In this document: positions 1 through 8,069 of the stretch, in pieces
How positions within the stretch are numbered: position 1 is the stretch's first letter
Layout of the letters: each line of letters starts with the position of its first letter
Assembly: GCA_036388895.1 (NCBI GenBank)
Contig: DASVQY010000075.1
Span: 1-64,000, forward strand
DNA length: 64,000 bases
Direction: 5' to 3'
Origin: SXVE01 sp036388895
Lineage (GTDB): Bacteria > Acidobacteriota > Blastocatellia > Pyrinomonadales > Pyrinomonadaceae
Notes under the pieces: generated by a model
Told to the model about the DNA's origin: nothing
Database searches by the model: none
What the model saw: only the letters and a program-made list of their open reading frames with translations
Program-made: the position numbers and the translations under genes

Positions 1-648
1 GACTAAACCTTGTTTTTGTGCATAATAAGCCCAAACGCCCGCGTAACAATCGGCTTGCAGTTCCAGACGGACGGAAAGTTGATTGTTATTGCCCGCCGCG
101 TTTACCTTATCCATCGTTCCTAAAATGTTCTGAACGTGATGACCGACTTCATGAGCGATAACGTAAGCCTGAGCAAAGTCGCCGGGCGCTTTGAATTCAG
201 ATCGCAAATCGCGGAAAAACGAGAAATCGAGATAAAGTTTTTCATCGCCCGGACAATAAAACGGTCCGGTTGACGAACCGGCGACGCCGCACGCGGAAGA
301 AACCTGATCGGTAAAAAGGACGAGTTTAGGTTCGCGGTAGCGGGTTCGCGCCTGTTCCGGTAAAACTTTGTTCCAAACGTCTTCTGTGCTTCCGAGAACA
401 GAAGCCGCGAAACTTCTCTGATCGTCGTTCGCGCGCTGATTGTTCGGACCTTGCTGCGGCTGTTGCTGTTGCGTCGGCGCTTGTCCCTGACCGGGCAAGT
501 TCTCCAATAGAGCGCGCGGGTCGCCGCCGCACAAATAAATAACAAGAGCTAAAATCAGCATGCCGATTCCGCCGCCGCCTAGAGCTATTCCTCTGCCGCC
601 CATTCCGCGTACGTCTTCGATGTTTGAACTTTCTCTTCCTCTTAACAT
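1..648 (-). CDS. Neutral zinc metallopeptidase, YpfJ family (3' end outside window)
   Basis: The minus-strand frame is open from the ATG at 648 to the window edge (216 codons, no stop). After a short cytoplasmic start there is a glycine-rich segment and one membrane helix (about residues 19-40), then a Q/P-rich linker. The catalytic part has HEVGHH at about 166-171 and ELQAD at 196-200, which supplies the third zinc ligand in this family. CGVAGSSTGPFYCPGDEKLYLD at about 120-141 is also typical of YpfJ-type proteins. It is probably a membrane-anchored protease facing the periplasm. A run of five G lies just upstream of the start (read on the minus strand). It is divergent from the hydrolase at 728. 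Family is clear; substrate is unknown. Confidence 0.9.
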   Translation of the reverse strand, partial: MLRGRESSNIEDVRGMGGRGIALGGGGIGMLILALVIYLCGGDPRALLENLPGQGQAPTQQQQPQQGPNNQRANDDQRSFAASVLGSTEDVWNKVLPEQARTRYREPKLVLFTDQVSSACGVAGSSTGPFYCPGDEKLYLDFSFFRDLRSEFKAPGDFAQAYVIAHEVGHHVQNILGTMDKVNAAGNNNQLSVRLELQADCYAGVWAYYAQKQGLV

Positions 649-727
649 TTACGTTTTCCCCCTTTTCGTTCGATTTCAACGATTTTAACATTTTGTCGAA
701 TCACGGGAAAACTTTTATTCTAAAAAA

Positions 728-1594
728 ATGAATCTGGAAGATTGGAAAAGCAGCGGAAAGTATTTTAATTTCGGGGAAAATAAAATTTTTTACCGTTTTA
801 ACGCCAATTCAACAGAAACGCTGATTTGTCTTCACGGCTTTCCGACATCTTCGCACGATTACCGTAAAATTTGGGATAAACTGAGCGAAAAATTTTCCGT
901 TCTAACTTTCGATATGATCGGTTACGGATTTTCCGACAAACCTTTAAATTTCGATTACACCACGTTTAATCAGGTTGACTTGCTGCAAGGTTTAATCGAG
1001 CATTTACAAATCGAAAAACTTCACATTCTCGCCCACGATTACGGCAACACGATTACACAGGAACTGCTCGCTCGAAATGAGGAAAATCGCCTTAGTTTTT
1101 CGATTGAAACGATTTGTTTCTTAAACGGCGCGCTTTTTCCCGAAACGCATCGCCCGATTCTGGTGCAGAAACTTTTAATCAGTCCGCTCGGCGCACTGTT
1201 CGCCAAGTTTTTTAACGATGCGGTGTTTAAGAAAAATTTGGCGAGTGTCTTCGGCGAAAATACCCAGCCTAGCGAAGCCGAATTAAATGATTTTCTTCGA
1301 GTTTTCAAATCCAACGAAGGAAAAAGAATCGTTCATAAATTGATACGTTATATGAGCGAGCGCGAAAAATACCGCGAGCGGTGGGTCGGGGCACTGCAAA
1401 GAATGAATCAGCCTTTTCGTTTTATCAACGGGTTGGACGATAAAGTTTCCGGCGCGCATCTGGTCGAAAGATTTCGCGAAGTAGTTCCGCATCAAACCGA
1501 TATTGTTGAACTTCCGGGAATCGGGCATTTCCCGCATTTCGAAGTTCCCGAAGTTGTCGCGGAAAAATATTTTGAATTCCGCCGGCGAATTTAG
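728..1594 (+). CDS. Alpha/beta hydrolase, MEST/PEG1-like
   Basis: A 288-residue single-domain alpha/beta hydrolase. HGFP at 36-39 forms the oxyanion side. HDYG at 103-106 is the nucleophile elbow with an aspartate (D104), as in haloalkane dehalogenases and epoxide hydrolases, not the serine of esterases. D237 or D238 and H267 (GIGHFPHFE) complete the likely triad. Segments such as FPETHRP, RPSE-like QPSEAEL and RRWVGAL-like ERWVGAL match what I recall of the vertebrate imprinted-gene product MEST and its bacterial relatives. No signal peptide, so cytoplasmic. The natural substrate of this family is not established. It stands alone between the peptidase and HU. Confidence 0.85.
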   Translation: MNLEDWKSSGKYFNFGENKIFYRFNANSTETLICLHGFPTSSHDYRKIWDKLSEKFSVLTFDMIGYGFSDKPLNFDYTTFNQVDLLQGLIEHLQIEKLHILAHDYGNTITQELLARNEENRLSFSIETICFLNGALFPETHRPILVQKLLISPLGALFAKFFNDAVFKKNLASVFGENTQPSEAELNDFLRVFKSNEGKRIVHKLIRYMSEREKYRERWVGALQRMNQPFRFINGLDDKVSGAHLVERFREVVPHQTDIVELPGIGHFPHFEVPEVVAEKYFEFRRRI

Positions 1595-1682
1595 AAAAAT
1601 GATTTGTTTTCAGTAATTACGCTGATTGTTCGGCTCGTTTCTACCGGGAGCGTTACAACAAGCAAATTTTTCTCGCAAAATC

Positions 1683-1712
1683 TTGACAGATGCAGACTTA
1701 GCCGTTTATGAT
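1683..1712 (+). promoter_or_regulatory. Putative sigma-70 promoter of the HU gene
   Basis: A perfect TTGACA (1683-1688) is followed after 18 nt by TATGAT (1707-1712), 60 bp upstream of the HU start codon. Position and match are good for a housekeeping promoter, but no transcription data are available. Confidence 0.55.
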
Positions 1713-1771
1713 TGCCTTTAATAATTCAGTTAAGTTTTTTTCTTTCAACATTTTCTACGAGGAGGGAAATT

Positions 1772-2059
1772 ATGATCAAACTTGATATTGTAAATCAAGT
1801 GGCGGACAAAACGGGCGTGCCGAAACAAAAGGCGGAGCAGGTCGTTGATTCGCTTTTTAACGCGATGAAGGACGCGCTCGCCAAAGGCAAACGCATCGAG
1901 CTACGCGGTTTCGGCGTTTTCGTCGTAAAACCGAGAAAGCGCGGCGTCGGGCGCAATCCGCGAACCGGCAAGGAAGTCCCGATTCCCGCCGGAAAAACCA
2001 TTCGCTTTAAGCCGGGCAAAGAATTGCAGGCGAGAGCCTTCGGCGAAGAAGAAGATTAA
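1772..2059 (+). CDS. HU family DNA-binding protein
   Basis: A 95-residue HU/IHF-type histone-like protein. It is expected to dimerise and bend DNA through two beta arms, helping nucleoid packing, replication and repair. The whole family fold is present: an N-terminal helical part (IVNQVADKTGVPKQKAEQ), the central RGFGVF signature, and the arm motif GRNPRTGKEV with the intercalating proline. An in-frame upstream extension to 1712 exists, but the start at 1772 has a strong GGAGGG ribosome site 6 nt upstream and gives the usual family length. It has its own promoter and terminator, so it is monocistronic. Whether it is functionally HU or IHF-like cannot be decided here. Confidence 0.95.
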   Translation: MIKLDIVNQVADKTGVPKQKAEQVVDSLFNAMKDALAKGKRIELRGFGVFVVKPRKRGVGRNPRTGKEVPIPAGKTIRFKPGKELQARAFGEEED

Positions 2060-2088
2060 TTTATATCGGTTTTAGTTGTTTTCGTTAC

Positions 2089-2143
2089 AATCGTAAATCA
2101 CGAGCAGTAAAGTTATACTTGTGATTTACGATTTCTTATTTTT
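2089..2143 (+). terminator. Intrinsic terminator after HU
   Basis: A perfect 13-bp inverted repeat AATCGTAAATCAC (2089-2101) / GTGATTTACGATT (2121-2133), with a 19-nt loop, is followed by TCTTATTTTTAT. It lies 30 bp after the HU stop. Confidence 0.8.
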
Positions 2144-2175
2144 ATCGCTCAAATTTAAACGGTTTTACAAGTTTA

Positions 2176-3213
2176 ATGTCTGATTTTAACTCCATTGCCA
2201 ACGAAATTTTTTACGAGCGTGACGCGATGCGCCCGACCTTGCGAACCTGGCTCAAACATATTGGTTTGTTGCTTTTAACGATTTGCACGTCAACGATTGC
2301 CGGCGTTCTTTACCCGTTCGGTCTGAAGAATATTTTGCCGACCGATCCTGAACCGGAAACCTGGACGGATGTTTTGCGATTTATTCTATCGCTTCCCGGG
2401 CGTTATTACCTTTTCGTTTACGGTACGATACACGATATTTTTACGAAACCGGAGTATTTGCAGTACGGTTTGAGTTTTTCGCTTTCGCTGCTTTTTATTT
2501 TGATTTGCCACGAAATGGGGCATTACATCGCGTGTCGAATTTATCGTGTTGACGCAACGCTGCCGTATTTTATTCCTACGCCGCCGCTAATCGGACCCGC
2601 CGGAACATTCGGCGCTTTTATCAAAATATTATCGCCGATGCCTTCGCGCCGCGCCGTTTTCGACATCGGGGTCGCGGGACCGATTGCAGGTTTTATTGCC
2701 CTGATTCCAATCGCAATAATCGGTTTTTTAACTTTTCAACAAGTTTCGCCTTCGCCTGCAGAAATACCGGAGAGCGGCACATTGATTTTTGCCAATCCGA
2801 TGCTTTTCAGATTTCTGGCGTGGATTTTCGGAATAAATTTAAGCTTGCCGATGCTGCCGAATCCGTTTTATTTTGCTGCTTGGGTCGGACTTCTAGTAAC
2901 GGCTTTGAATCTGGTTCCGTCAGGACAACTCGACGGTGGACACGCTGTTTACTCAATTTTCGGCGAGCGGATTCATCAATTGACCGGAAAAATCGCGTTC
3001 GTTGTGATGACGATTTTTTCGATTGCCGGTTGGTTTCTTTACAACAGTCCGAGCGGTTTTCTTTTTGCGGTTATTCTGGCGGTGATAATGCGTATTCCTC
3101 ATCCCGAACCGTTTGACGATACGCCGCTCGATGCGAAAAGAAAAGTTATTGCGGTTGTAACGCTTTTGATTTTTATTTTATCGTTTTCGCCGTTCCCGAT
3201 TCAGATTAAATAG
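2176..3213 (+). CDS. Site-2 protease family membrane metalloprotease (M50)
   Basis: A 345-residue polytopic membrane protein. HEMGH at 112-116 sits inside a hydrophobic helix and is the zinc site; SGQLDGGH at about 249-256 gives the conserved third-ligand aspartate. GTFGAFIK and VAGPIAGF are further M50 family segments. The architecture (N-terminal helix, long loop with GLKNILPTDPEPE, then the protease core, no PDZ domain) is closer to the EGY1/plant-cyanobacterial branch than to RseP, which carries PDZ domains. It is expected to cleave transmembrane substrates inside the membrane. No obvious partner anti-sigma factor is nearby. A dispersed palindromic repeat begins at its stop codon. Confidence 0.9.
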   Translation: MSDFNSIANEIFYERDAMRPTLRTWLKHIGLLLLTICTSTIAGVLYPFGLKNILPTDPEPETWTDVLRFILSLPGRYYLFVYGTIHDIFTKPEYLQYGLSFSLSLLFILICHEMGHYIACRIYRVDATLPYFIPTPPLIGPAGTFGAFIKILSPMPSRRAVFDIGVAGPIAGFIALIPIAIIGFLTFQQVSPSPAEIPESGTLIFANPMLFRFLAWIFGINLSLPMLPNPFYFAAWVGLLVTALNLVPSGQLDGGHAVYSIFGERIHQLTGKIAFVVMTIFSIAGWFLYNSPSGFLFAVILAVIMRIPHPEPFDDTPLDAKRKVIAVVTLLIFILSFSPFPIQIK

Positions 3214-3286
3214 CCGCGAACAAACACTAAAAATCACAAAAAGTGGCAAAAAATCTTTCGTGCCTTTTCATGTTTATTTGCGGCTA
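3211..3286. repeat. Palindromic repeat, copy 1 of a dispersed family
   Basis: An imperfect inverted repeat starts exactly at the M50 stop codon. The left arm begins TAGCCGCGAACAAACAC; the right arm (reverse complement) begins TAGCCGCAAATAAACATG and goes on GAAAAGGCACGAA. The right arm aligns closely with the repeat at 63714-63741. It may also act as a bidirectional transcription stop between two convergent genes. Confidence 0.55.
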
Positions 3287-3298
3287 ATGCTTTTTAGT

Positions 3299-3883
3299 TT
3301 ATTCATTTCTCGCCCCGAACGAAACATTACGATAAATCGCTGTTAAATCTAATTTACACGGCACGGATTTTAGCTCGACAGTTTCCGACAAATCATTGTA
3401 TTCCAGATTCATCCAAAACCCGTCGCCATGTTTTATAAATTGGGAAACGAGAGGACGATGCTGGGCGACTAAAATGTATTCGGAGAAACTTTCGATTGAT
3501 TTGTAATAGCTGAATTTGTCGCCGCGATCAAAACCTTCGGTCGAATCGGAGAGAACTTCAGCGATAAACTGCGGATTGACCAGCGTCTCTTGCCCTCGAA
3601 GATTTTCAATTTGCGGCTCGCCGCAAAGCGCCGTTAAATCAGGATAACGATAAGGCGAATAATCGGGAACCTTTATTCGCATACCCGAAGGAAAAGATTG
3701 ACAGCCTTTTTCTCTCAACTGTAAACCAATTTCAATATTCAGATTTTGCACAATTACATTATGAGCAAAACTTGCGCCGCTCATTGACCAGACGTTTCCG
3801 TCCCAAAACTCGAATTTTTCATTCGTGGATTTTTCGAGTTCTATATATTCTTCCAGAGAATAAATTTGTTTTATCGCCTGCAC
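3299..3883 (-). CDS. Uma2 family endonuclease-like protein (DUF820)
   Basis: A 194-residue protein of the Uma2/DUF820 family, a PD-(D/E)xK-type fold widespread in cyanobacteria and soil bacteria. Visible family landmarks are YSLEEYIELE at the start, FEFWDG at 25-30, YPDLTAL with PD at 81-82, FIAEVLSDST with E109, and GDKFSYYKS at 121-129. No biological role has been established for most members. The start is GTG, with AGAGG about 10 nt upstream; it lies 3 nt after the stop of the upstream gene (3887), so the two are likely co-transcribed and the ribosome site overlaps the upstream gene's last codons. Confidence 0.85.
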   Translation of the reverse strand: MQAIKQIYSLEEYIELEKSTNEKFEFWDGNVWSMSGASFAHNVIVQNLNIEIGLQLREKGCQSFPSGMRIKVPDYSPYRYPDLTALCGEPQIENLRGQETLVNPQFIAEVLSDSTEGFDRGDKFSYYKSIESFSEYILVAQHRPLVSQFIKHGDGFWMNLEYNDLSETVELKSVPCKLDLTAIYRNVSFGARNE

Positions 3884-3886
3884 CTG

Positions 3887-4936
3887 TTACGCCTCTGTTT
3901 CCTGCGGCAAAAGCCCTTTAACCTCTTTAACCATCCGCTGAACTTCGGCTTGATCTTCGAGCGCGATCATAAAAAATTCGTAACTTGTCTTAAAACAAAC
4001 CATTCCGTTTCCGAAAAACCAGACGCCTTCGAGCAGAGGGTTTCCGCCCAAAAGCCAATCAATCGGCGCACCGGTAATTGTTTTCGGATTCAAAACATTC
4101 GTCATCATCACCGCGCCCGAAGCAAACGCGAAAGATCCGAGCAGCGGAGCGCCGATTTTTTTCACAATATCGCGCTCAAATTCTACGCGTTCGGCTTCGG
4201 CTTTGGAAAGCTCACCGTTTAGAATTAACTCTTCCTGATTTTTGAGGTAATCGTTGAACTGCTCACCGAGTTTTTTCACCGACCAGGCGGGCAGAGCCGA
4301 ATTGAAAAGCCAGTGCGAGCTGATTCCGGTGAAAACGACGCCCAAGCCGGCGCCGACCGCCATCGAAACACCGGTCGTCGCGGCTTGCGCGGGGTTTTCC
4401 GTTACCCAATCGGTTGTTTTCTGCACGGTTTTAATCGCCGAATCGAACGCGCGAGTCCAGTTCGCGCCCAGATTAAATGCTTTTGACACCCGACTCGCCG
4501 TCGTTTCAAAAGTCGTTTTGGTTTCCGCATAAACTCTTCCCGCTTGAACGCCCGCCGCGCCAATTACTTCGCCCGCTTTTCTTCCTACGCTTTTGATGGT
4601 TTTTTCGGCTTCGACGGCAGATTTACCGATGACATCGGCTGCCTTGCCGCTCGCGTCTCCGGCGACATCGCGAATTGGCTCGCTCGCTTCCCAAGCCTTT
4701 TTCGCGGTTTCTCCCGCAGCCTTCACGGCTTGTTTTCCGACCTCGGATTTTTCGGCTTCGGTTTTGATTTTCTGCGCTCCTTCGCGCAGAACTTCCGCGC
4801 CTTTCTGCGCCGACTCTTTAACGACTTTCGCGCCTTCTTCGAGCTTTTCCTTTAAGTTTAACTGCTTGTCTATTTCCTCGAATTTTTCTTTTGTTTCGCG
4901 TTGCCATTTCTCAAACCGTTCTTTATAATCTGCCAT
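3887..4936 (-). CDS. LEA-like coiled-coil protein with hydrophobic C-terminal half
   Basis: A 349-residue protein I cannot assign to a family. Residues 1 to about 150 are rich in A, K, E and G with an 11-residue-like rhythm (EGAKVVKESAQKGAEVLREGAQK is the clearest run), which resembles group-3 LEA or apolipoprotein-like amphipathic helices. About 180-205 is a small-residue hydrophobic stretch (AVGAGLGVVFTG). Later there are FAFASGAVMM and GVWFFGNGMVCF, which could insert in a membrane. There is no signal peptide. A role in membrane or desiccation protection is a guess from composition only. It precedes the Uma2 gene by 3 nt in the same direction. Confidence 0.7.
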   Translation of the reverse strand: MADYKERFEKWQRETKEKFEEIDKQLNLKEKLEEGAKVVKESAQKGAEVLREGAQKIKTEAEKSEVGKQAVKAAGETAKKAWEASEPIRDVAGDASGKAADVIGKSAVEAEKTIKSVGRKAGEVIGAAGVQAGRVYAETKTTFETTASRVSKAFNLGANWTRAFDSAIKTVQKTTDWVTENPAQAATTGVSMAVGAGLGVVFTGISSHWLFNSALPAWSVKKLGEQFNDYLKNQEELILNGELSKAEAERVEFERDIVKKIGAPLLGSFAFASGAVMMTNVLNPKTITGAPIDWLLGGNPLLEGVWFFGNGMVCFKTSYEFFMIALEDQAEVQRMVKEVKGLLPQETEA

Positions 4937-5093
4937 TTCGTTTGTCCTTTGTTCGTTGATTTTTGCTCGTTTTTTATTACGTTTCTACTATAAATTTTGT
5001 TCGCTTCGATGCTTTTTCGCATCTTAATACTGTCTGATTATAACGCAAAGTTTATTTTAAGACCGAATTTTTTGTGGTAATCTTGGAGTGTTT

Positions 5094-5300
5094 ATGCCTG
5101 TAGTTAAATGTCCGACGTGCGGAAGAATGGTCGAATACAACGGCAATGAATTTCGCCCTTTTTGTTCGGAAAGATGCAAATTGATTGATTTCGGAGCGTG
5201 GGCTGACGAAGAATACGCGCTGCCGACGCAGGATGCCGCTTTGTCGGAAGAAGATTTGGAACAAATCGAAAAGGTTCTGAATGAAAAATCGAAGTTATGA
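5094..5300 (+). CDS. yacG: DNA gyrase inhibitor YacG
   Basis: A 68-residue zinc-finger protein. CPTCG and CSERCK supply the four-cysteine zinc site, followed by LIDFGAWADEEYALP, the stretch that in YacG contacts the gyrase B subunit. In the family this protein binds GyrB and inhibits DNA binding and supercoiling. The reading frame is open from a GTG at 5088, but GGAG at 5085-5088 sits 5 nt before ATG 5094, so the ATG is the better start. Its stop overlaps the next start by 4 nt (ATGA), which suggests translational coupling. Confidence 0.9.
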   Translation: MPVVKCPTCGRMVEYNGNEFRPFCSERCKLIDFGAWADEEYALPTQDAALSEEDLEQIEKVLNEKSKL

Positions 5301-5572
5301 GTTTTTTAAGTTTACTTTTTAATATCCCTTTAGCTTTAATCGAACCGGGAACAATCGGCGTTTTGCTGGCGGTTTTTTTTGGATTCATTGTTTTAGGAAG
5401 CGGATTTTTTGCCTTCGTAATGCTTCGCAAAACGGTTAAAATGGCGATCCGATTGATGATCGTCGGCGTTATTTTGTTGATCGCAGTTGTCGGAAGCGCT
5501 TCATTTCTCTGGTTCAGCTCAAGCAGCGGCGATGCGGCGAAGCCCCGCCCGAACAGTACGCGCCCGCGCTAG
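5297..5572 (+). CDS. Small two-helix membrane protein, unknown
   Basis: A 91-residue protein with two predicted membrane helices (about 15-41 and 51-73) separated by the short basic loop RKTVKMAIR, and a polar S/P/R-rich tail. I do not recognise the family. It is coupled to yacG by a 4-nt ATGA overlap and lies 28 bp before the MFS gene, so it is likely expressed with both. Confidence 0.75.
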   Translation: MSFLSLLFNIPLALIEPGTIGVLLAVFFGFIVLGSGFFAFVMLRKTVKMAIRLMIVGVILLIAVVGSASFLWFSSSSGDAAKPRPNSTRPR

Positions 5573-5600
5573 TAATTTTTTTGTAAGATAAAGCCTCTCG

Positions 5601-6839
5601 ATGTCGGAAACCGAAACAAATTCTCCGCGCCGGTTCTGGCAACGCTATCTGAATCTTCCGCGAAACGTTCTGGCGCTCAGCGTCGTCAGTCTTTTGAACG
5701 ATACGTCGAGCGAGATTATATATCCTCTTCTCCCCGCTTTCCTGGCTTTAACGCTCGGCGCGTCGCCGTTCATCATCGGTTTGATCGAAGGCTTCGCCGA
5801 ATCGGTCGCCGCTTTTCTAAAACTTTTTTCCGGTTACCTGAGCGATAAATTCGATAAGCGAAAGTTTCCGGTTTTTCTCGGCTATTCTCTGGCGAGCGTT
5901 GTGCGCCCGCTGCTGGCGTTTGTTACGAGCTGGCAGCAGGTTTTGATTGTTCGCGTGACGGATCGCGTTGGAAAAGGCATTCGCGGAGCGCCGCGAGACG
6001 CGCTGCTTGCTGAAAGCGTCGAGCCGGAAAAACGCGGTTTCGCTTTTGGATTCAACCGCGCGGCAGACCACCTCGGCGCGGTTTTAGGTCCGATTTTCGG
6101 TTTTATTTTGCTTTCCTTTTTGGCGGGCGACCCGGACAATCCGACGGCACGCGATTACCGGCAAGTGTTTTTATTCGCTTCGATTCCGGTCGCTTTAGGA
6201 TTATTTGTCATCGTTTTTTTCGTTAAAGAGGAAAAGCATGAAAACTCTTTGGCAGAAGAGAATATAACGCCGATAAAATTGTCGCTCAAAGAATTTGACG
6301 GCAACTTTAAACGGTTTTTAATCGTCATCGCGCTTTTTACTTTATCGAATTCCACAGATGCGTTTTTACTTTTGCGAGCCGAACAAGCCGGAATCGCTCC
6401 CGCCGTTTTGCCGCTTTTGTGGATGGCTTTGCACCTCAGCAAAGTGTTCTTTTCGCTCGTCGGCGGCGATTTGTCGGACAGGATCGGAAGGAAACAATTA
6501 ATTTTTGCGGGTTGGATTGTTTACGCGCTCGTTTACGCCGGATTCGCTTTTGTTGATTCGGCTTGGCAGGCTTGGGTTTTGTTCATCGTTTACGGCGTTT
6601 ATTTCGGTTTGACCGAAGGCGTCGAAAAGGCCCTGGTCGCTGATTTGATAAGTCCGGAAAAACGCGGAACGGCTTACGGATTTTATAATCTCGCGTTCAG
6701 CATTACGGTTTTTCCGGCATCGCTTTTGTTCGGTTTGTTTTGGAATCAGTTCGGCGCGGCGACGGCGTTTTTGTTCAGCGCGTGCATTTCAATCGCTGCG
6801 TCAGTATTGCTTTTAACGGTGCGGACAAAGCAAATATAA
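5601..6839 (+). CDS. MFS transporter
   Basis: A 412-residue major facilitator with about 12 membrane helices. The first half contains SGYLSDKFDKRKFPVF (the loop 2-3 motif, GxxxDrxgrr type) and DRVGKGIRGAPRDAL; the second half repeats it as GGDLSDRIGRKQLIF, as expected from the internal duplication. The DRxGKGIRGxPRDA signature occurs in a subgroup of uncharacterised bacterial MFS proteins. Substrate cannot be read from sequence. It ends the yacG operon and faces the PEGA/TPR gene across a symmetric hairpin. Confidence 0.9.
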   Translation: MSETETNSPRRFWQRYLNLPRNVLALSVVSLLNDTSSEIIYPLLPAFLALTLGASPFIIGLIEGFAESVAAFLKLFSGYLSDKFDKRKFPVFLGYSLASVVRPLLAFVTSWQQVLIVRVTDRVGKGIRGAPRDALLAESVEPEKRGFAFGFNRAADHLGAVLGPIFGFILLSFLAGDPDNPTARDYRQVFLFASIPVALGLFVIVFFVKEEKHENSLAEENITPIKLSLKEFDGNFKRFLIVIALFTLSNSTDAFLLLRAEQAGIAPAVLPLLWMALHLSKVFFSLVGGDLSDRIGRKQLIFAGWIVYALVYAGFAFVDSAWQAWVLFIVYGVYFGLTEGVEKALVADLISPEKRGTAYGFYNLAFSITVFPASLLFGLFWNQFGAATAFLFSACISIAASVLLLTVRTKQI

Positions 6840-6893
6840 AAGCAGCTCACAAAAATACATTGACCGACAAGTAAAAATTCCTGAATTATTTAG

Positions 6894-6932
6894 TTTGTAT
6901 TTCGGCTTTTCCGAAAATACCCGAAATACAAA
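6894..6932. terminator. Bidirectional hairpin between convergent genes
   Basis: Perfect 12-bp inverted repeat TTTGTATTTCGG (6894-6905) / CCGAAATACAAA (6921-6932) with a 15-nt loop, placed between the MFS stop and the stop of the PEGA/TPR gene. It has no long T tract, so termination is likely but not certain. Confidence 0.55.
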
Positions 6933-6968
6933 AGTTGAAAAATTGTATTTATAACCGGCAAATACAAA

Positions 6969-7970
6969 TCACTGTTCAGTCTGCAATTTCTTGATCTGAA
7001 CGATAAACGAGCGTACGGCACTTGATTCGTTACTTTCCGGGAAAATTCTCAAAAATTCTTCGTATACGGAAATCGCCTGGTCGTATTTTTTCATTTTTTC
7101 GTAAATCAGTCCGAGCAGTTGATAAAGAACTTCCGTATCGGGCGCGCCGGAAAGCTGTTTTATTCCGCTTCGCAAATATTTGATTGCTTCGGCATAAGCA
7201 GCTTCTTCATTTTCGGGGTCACCGCCGAGACCTTCGGCTCTTTCTTTGTAAAGCAAACCGAGACCCGTGTATGCCTCAGGCTGAAAACCCTTGCCCTCGG
7301 TGATGGCGCGTTTAAAGGTTGCGATGGCTTTTTCTTCTTCGTCGTTTTCCTTGTATATTCTGCCTTCGACGGCGGAAGCCTCCGCGTAATTCAAACGTTG
7401 TTTTTTAGCCTGCCGCACGGCTGCGAGCGCTTCTTCGTAATTTCTCATATCTGAAAAAACGCGCGCCAGGGCGAGATACGCTTCCGGGTATTTCGGGCGC
7501 AGTTTTATCGCTTTCCGGTAAAGCTCTACCGCCTTTTCCCGGTCAAGCGAGAGCATTCTTTCGGCTTCCTGAAAAGCCAATTCAGCTTCGTCGGTAGTTT
7601 TCGTTAAAGCGACTTTTACCTCGCCCTTTTGCGTCGGCAAAAGATTCTGTGTCGTTTCCTTGAAACCGTCAGCTCGCACGCGAATCGTGTGTCGCCCGCT
7701 CGAAACTGTTTTGATTTCGAGTTTTCCGCTTTCATCCGTGACGCCGTATTTAACATCATCCAGCCAAATAATCGCTTTCGGTTCGGTTGTAACCGTAATC
7801 GCGCGAAATTGAGGGCTTTGAGCGGCGGGCTTTTTCGCCTGTGCCGAAGCCGTTGCGGCGAACAAGCAAAGCAGCGCGAGAACGGAAATTTTCGCCGCCA
7901 AACTTTTACGGCGTTTTGTGCCGAACATCAATAATTCTACAAATCTCATTTGTTTCAAACCCCGCAACAT
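6969..7970 (-). CDS. Secreted PEGA-domain and TPR protein
   Basis: A signal peptide (basic KRRK, hydrophobic core, ASAQA) is followed by a PEGA domain of about 70 residues (ITVTTEPKAIIWLDD ... GRHTIRVRADGFKE), then an acidic linker and at least five TPR units (AVELYRKAIKLRPKYPEAYLALA is the clearest). PEGA domains are common in surface and cell-wall-associated proteins; TPRs mediate protein contacts. It is expected in the periplasm. The start is not settled: a TTG at 8027 opens the longest frame, and ATGs at 7970, 7949 and 7928 follow. The one at 7928 gives the most typical signal peptide; none has a strong ribosome site. Confidence 0.8.
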   Translation of the reverse strand: MLRGLKQMRFVELLMFGTKRRKSLAAKISVLALLCLFAATASAQAKKPAAQSPQFRAITVTTEPKAIIWLDDVKYGVTDESGKLEIKTVSSGRHTIRVRADGFKETTQNLLPTQKGEVKVALTKTTDEAELAFQEAERMLSLDREKAVELYRKAIKLRPKYPEAYLALARVFSDMRNYEEALAAVRQAKKQRLNYAEASAVEGRIYKENDEEEKAIATFKRAITEGKGFQPEAYTGLGLLYKERAEGLGGDPENEEAAYAEAIKYLRSGIKQLSGAPDTEVLYQLLGLIYEKMKKYDQAISVYEEFLRIFPESNESSAVRSFIVQIKKLQTEQ

Positions 7971-8069
7971 TGATTTGTTTTCTTTAATTTTAACATCAAA
8001 ACAATCTTTTGTTTCGGTAAATTTCAATTAAATCCGCCTCTGTTTTGTTTCGTAAAAGATAAAAATTCC

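Noticed and set aside
4254..4928. Several plus-strand frames over the LEA-like gene
   Set aside because: All are shadows of the repetitive Ala/Lys/Glu coding region on the minus strand.
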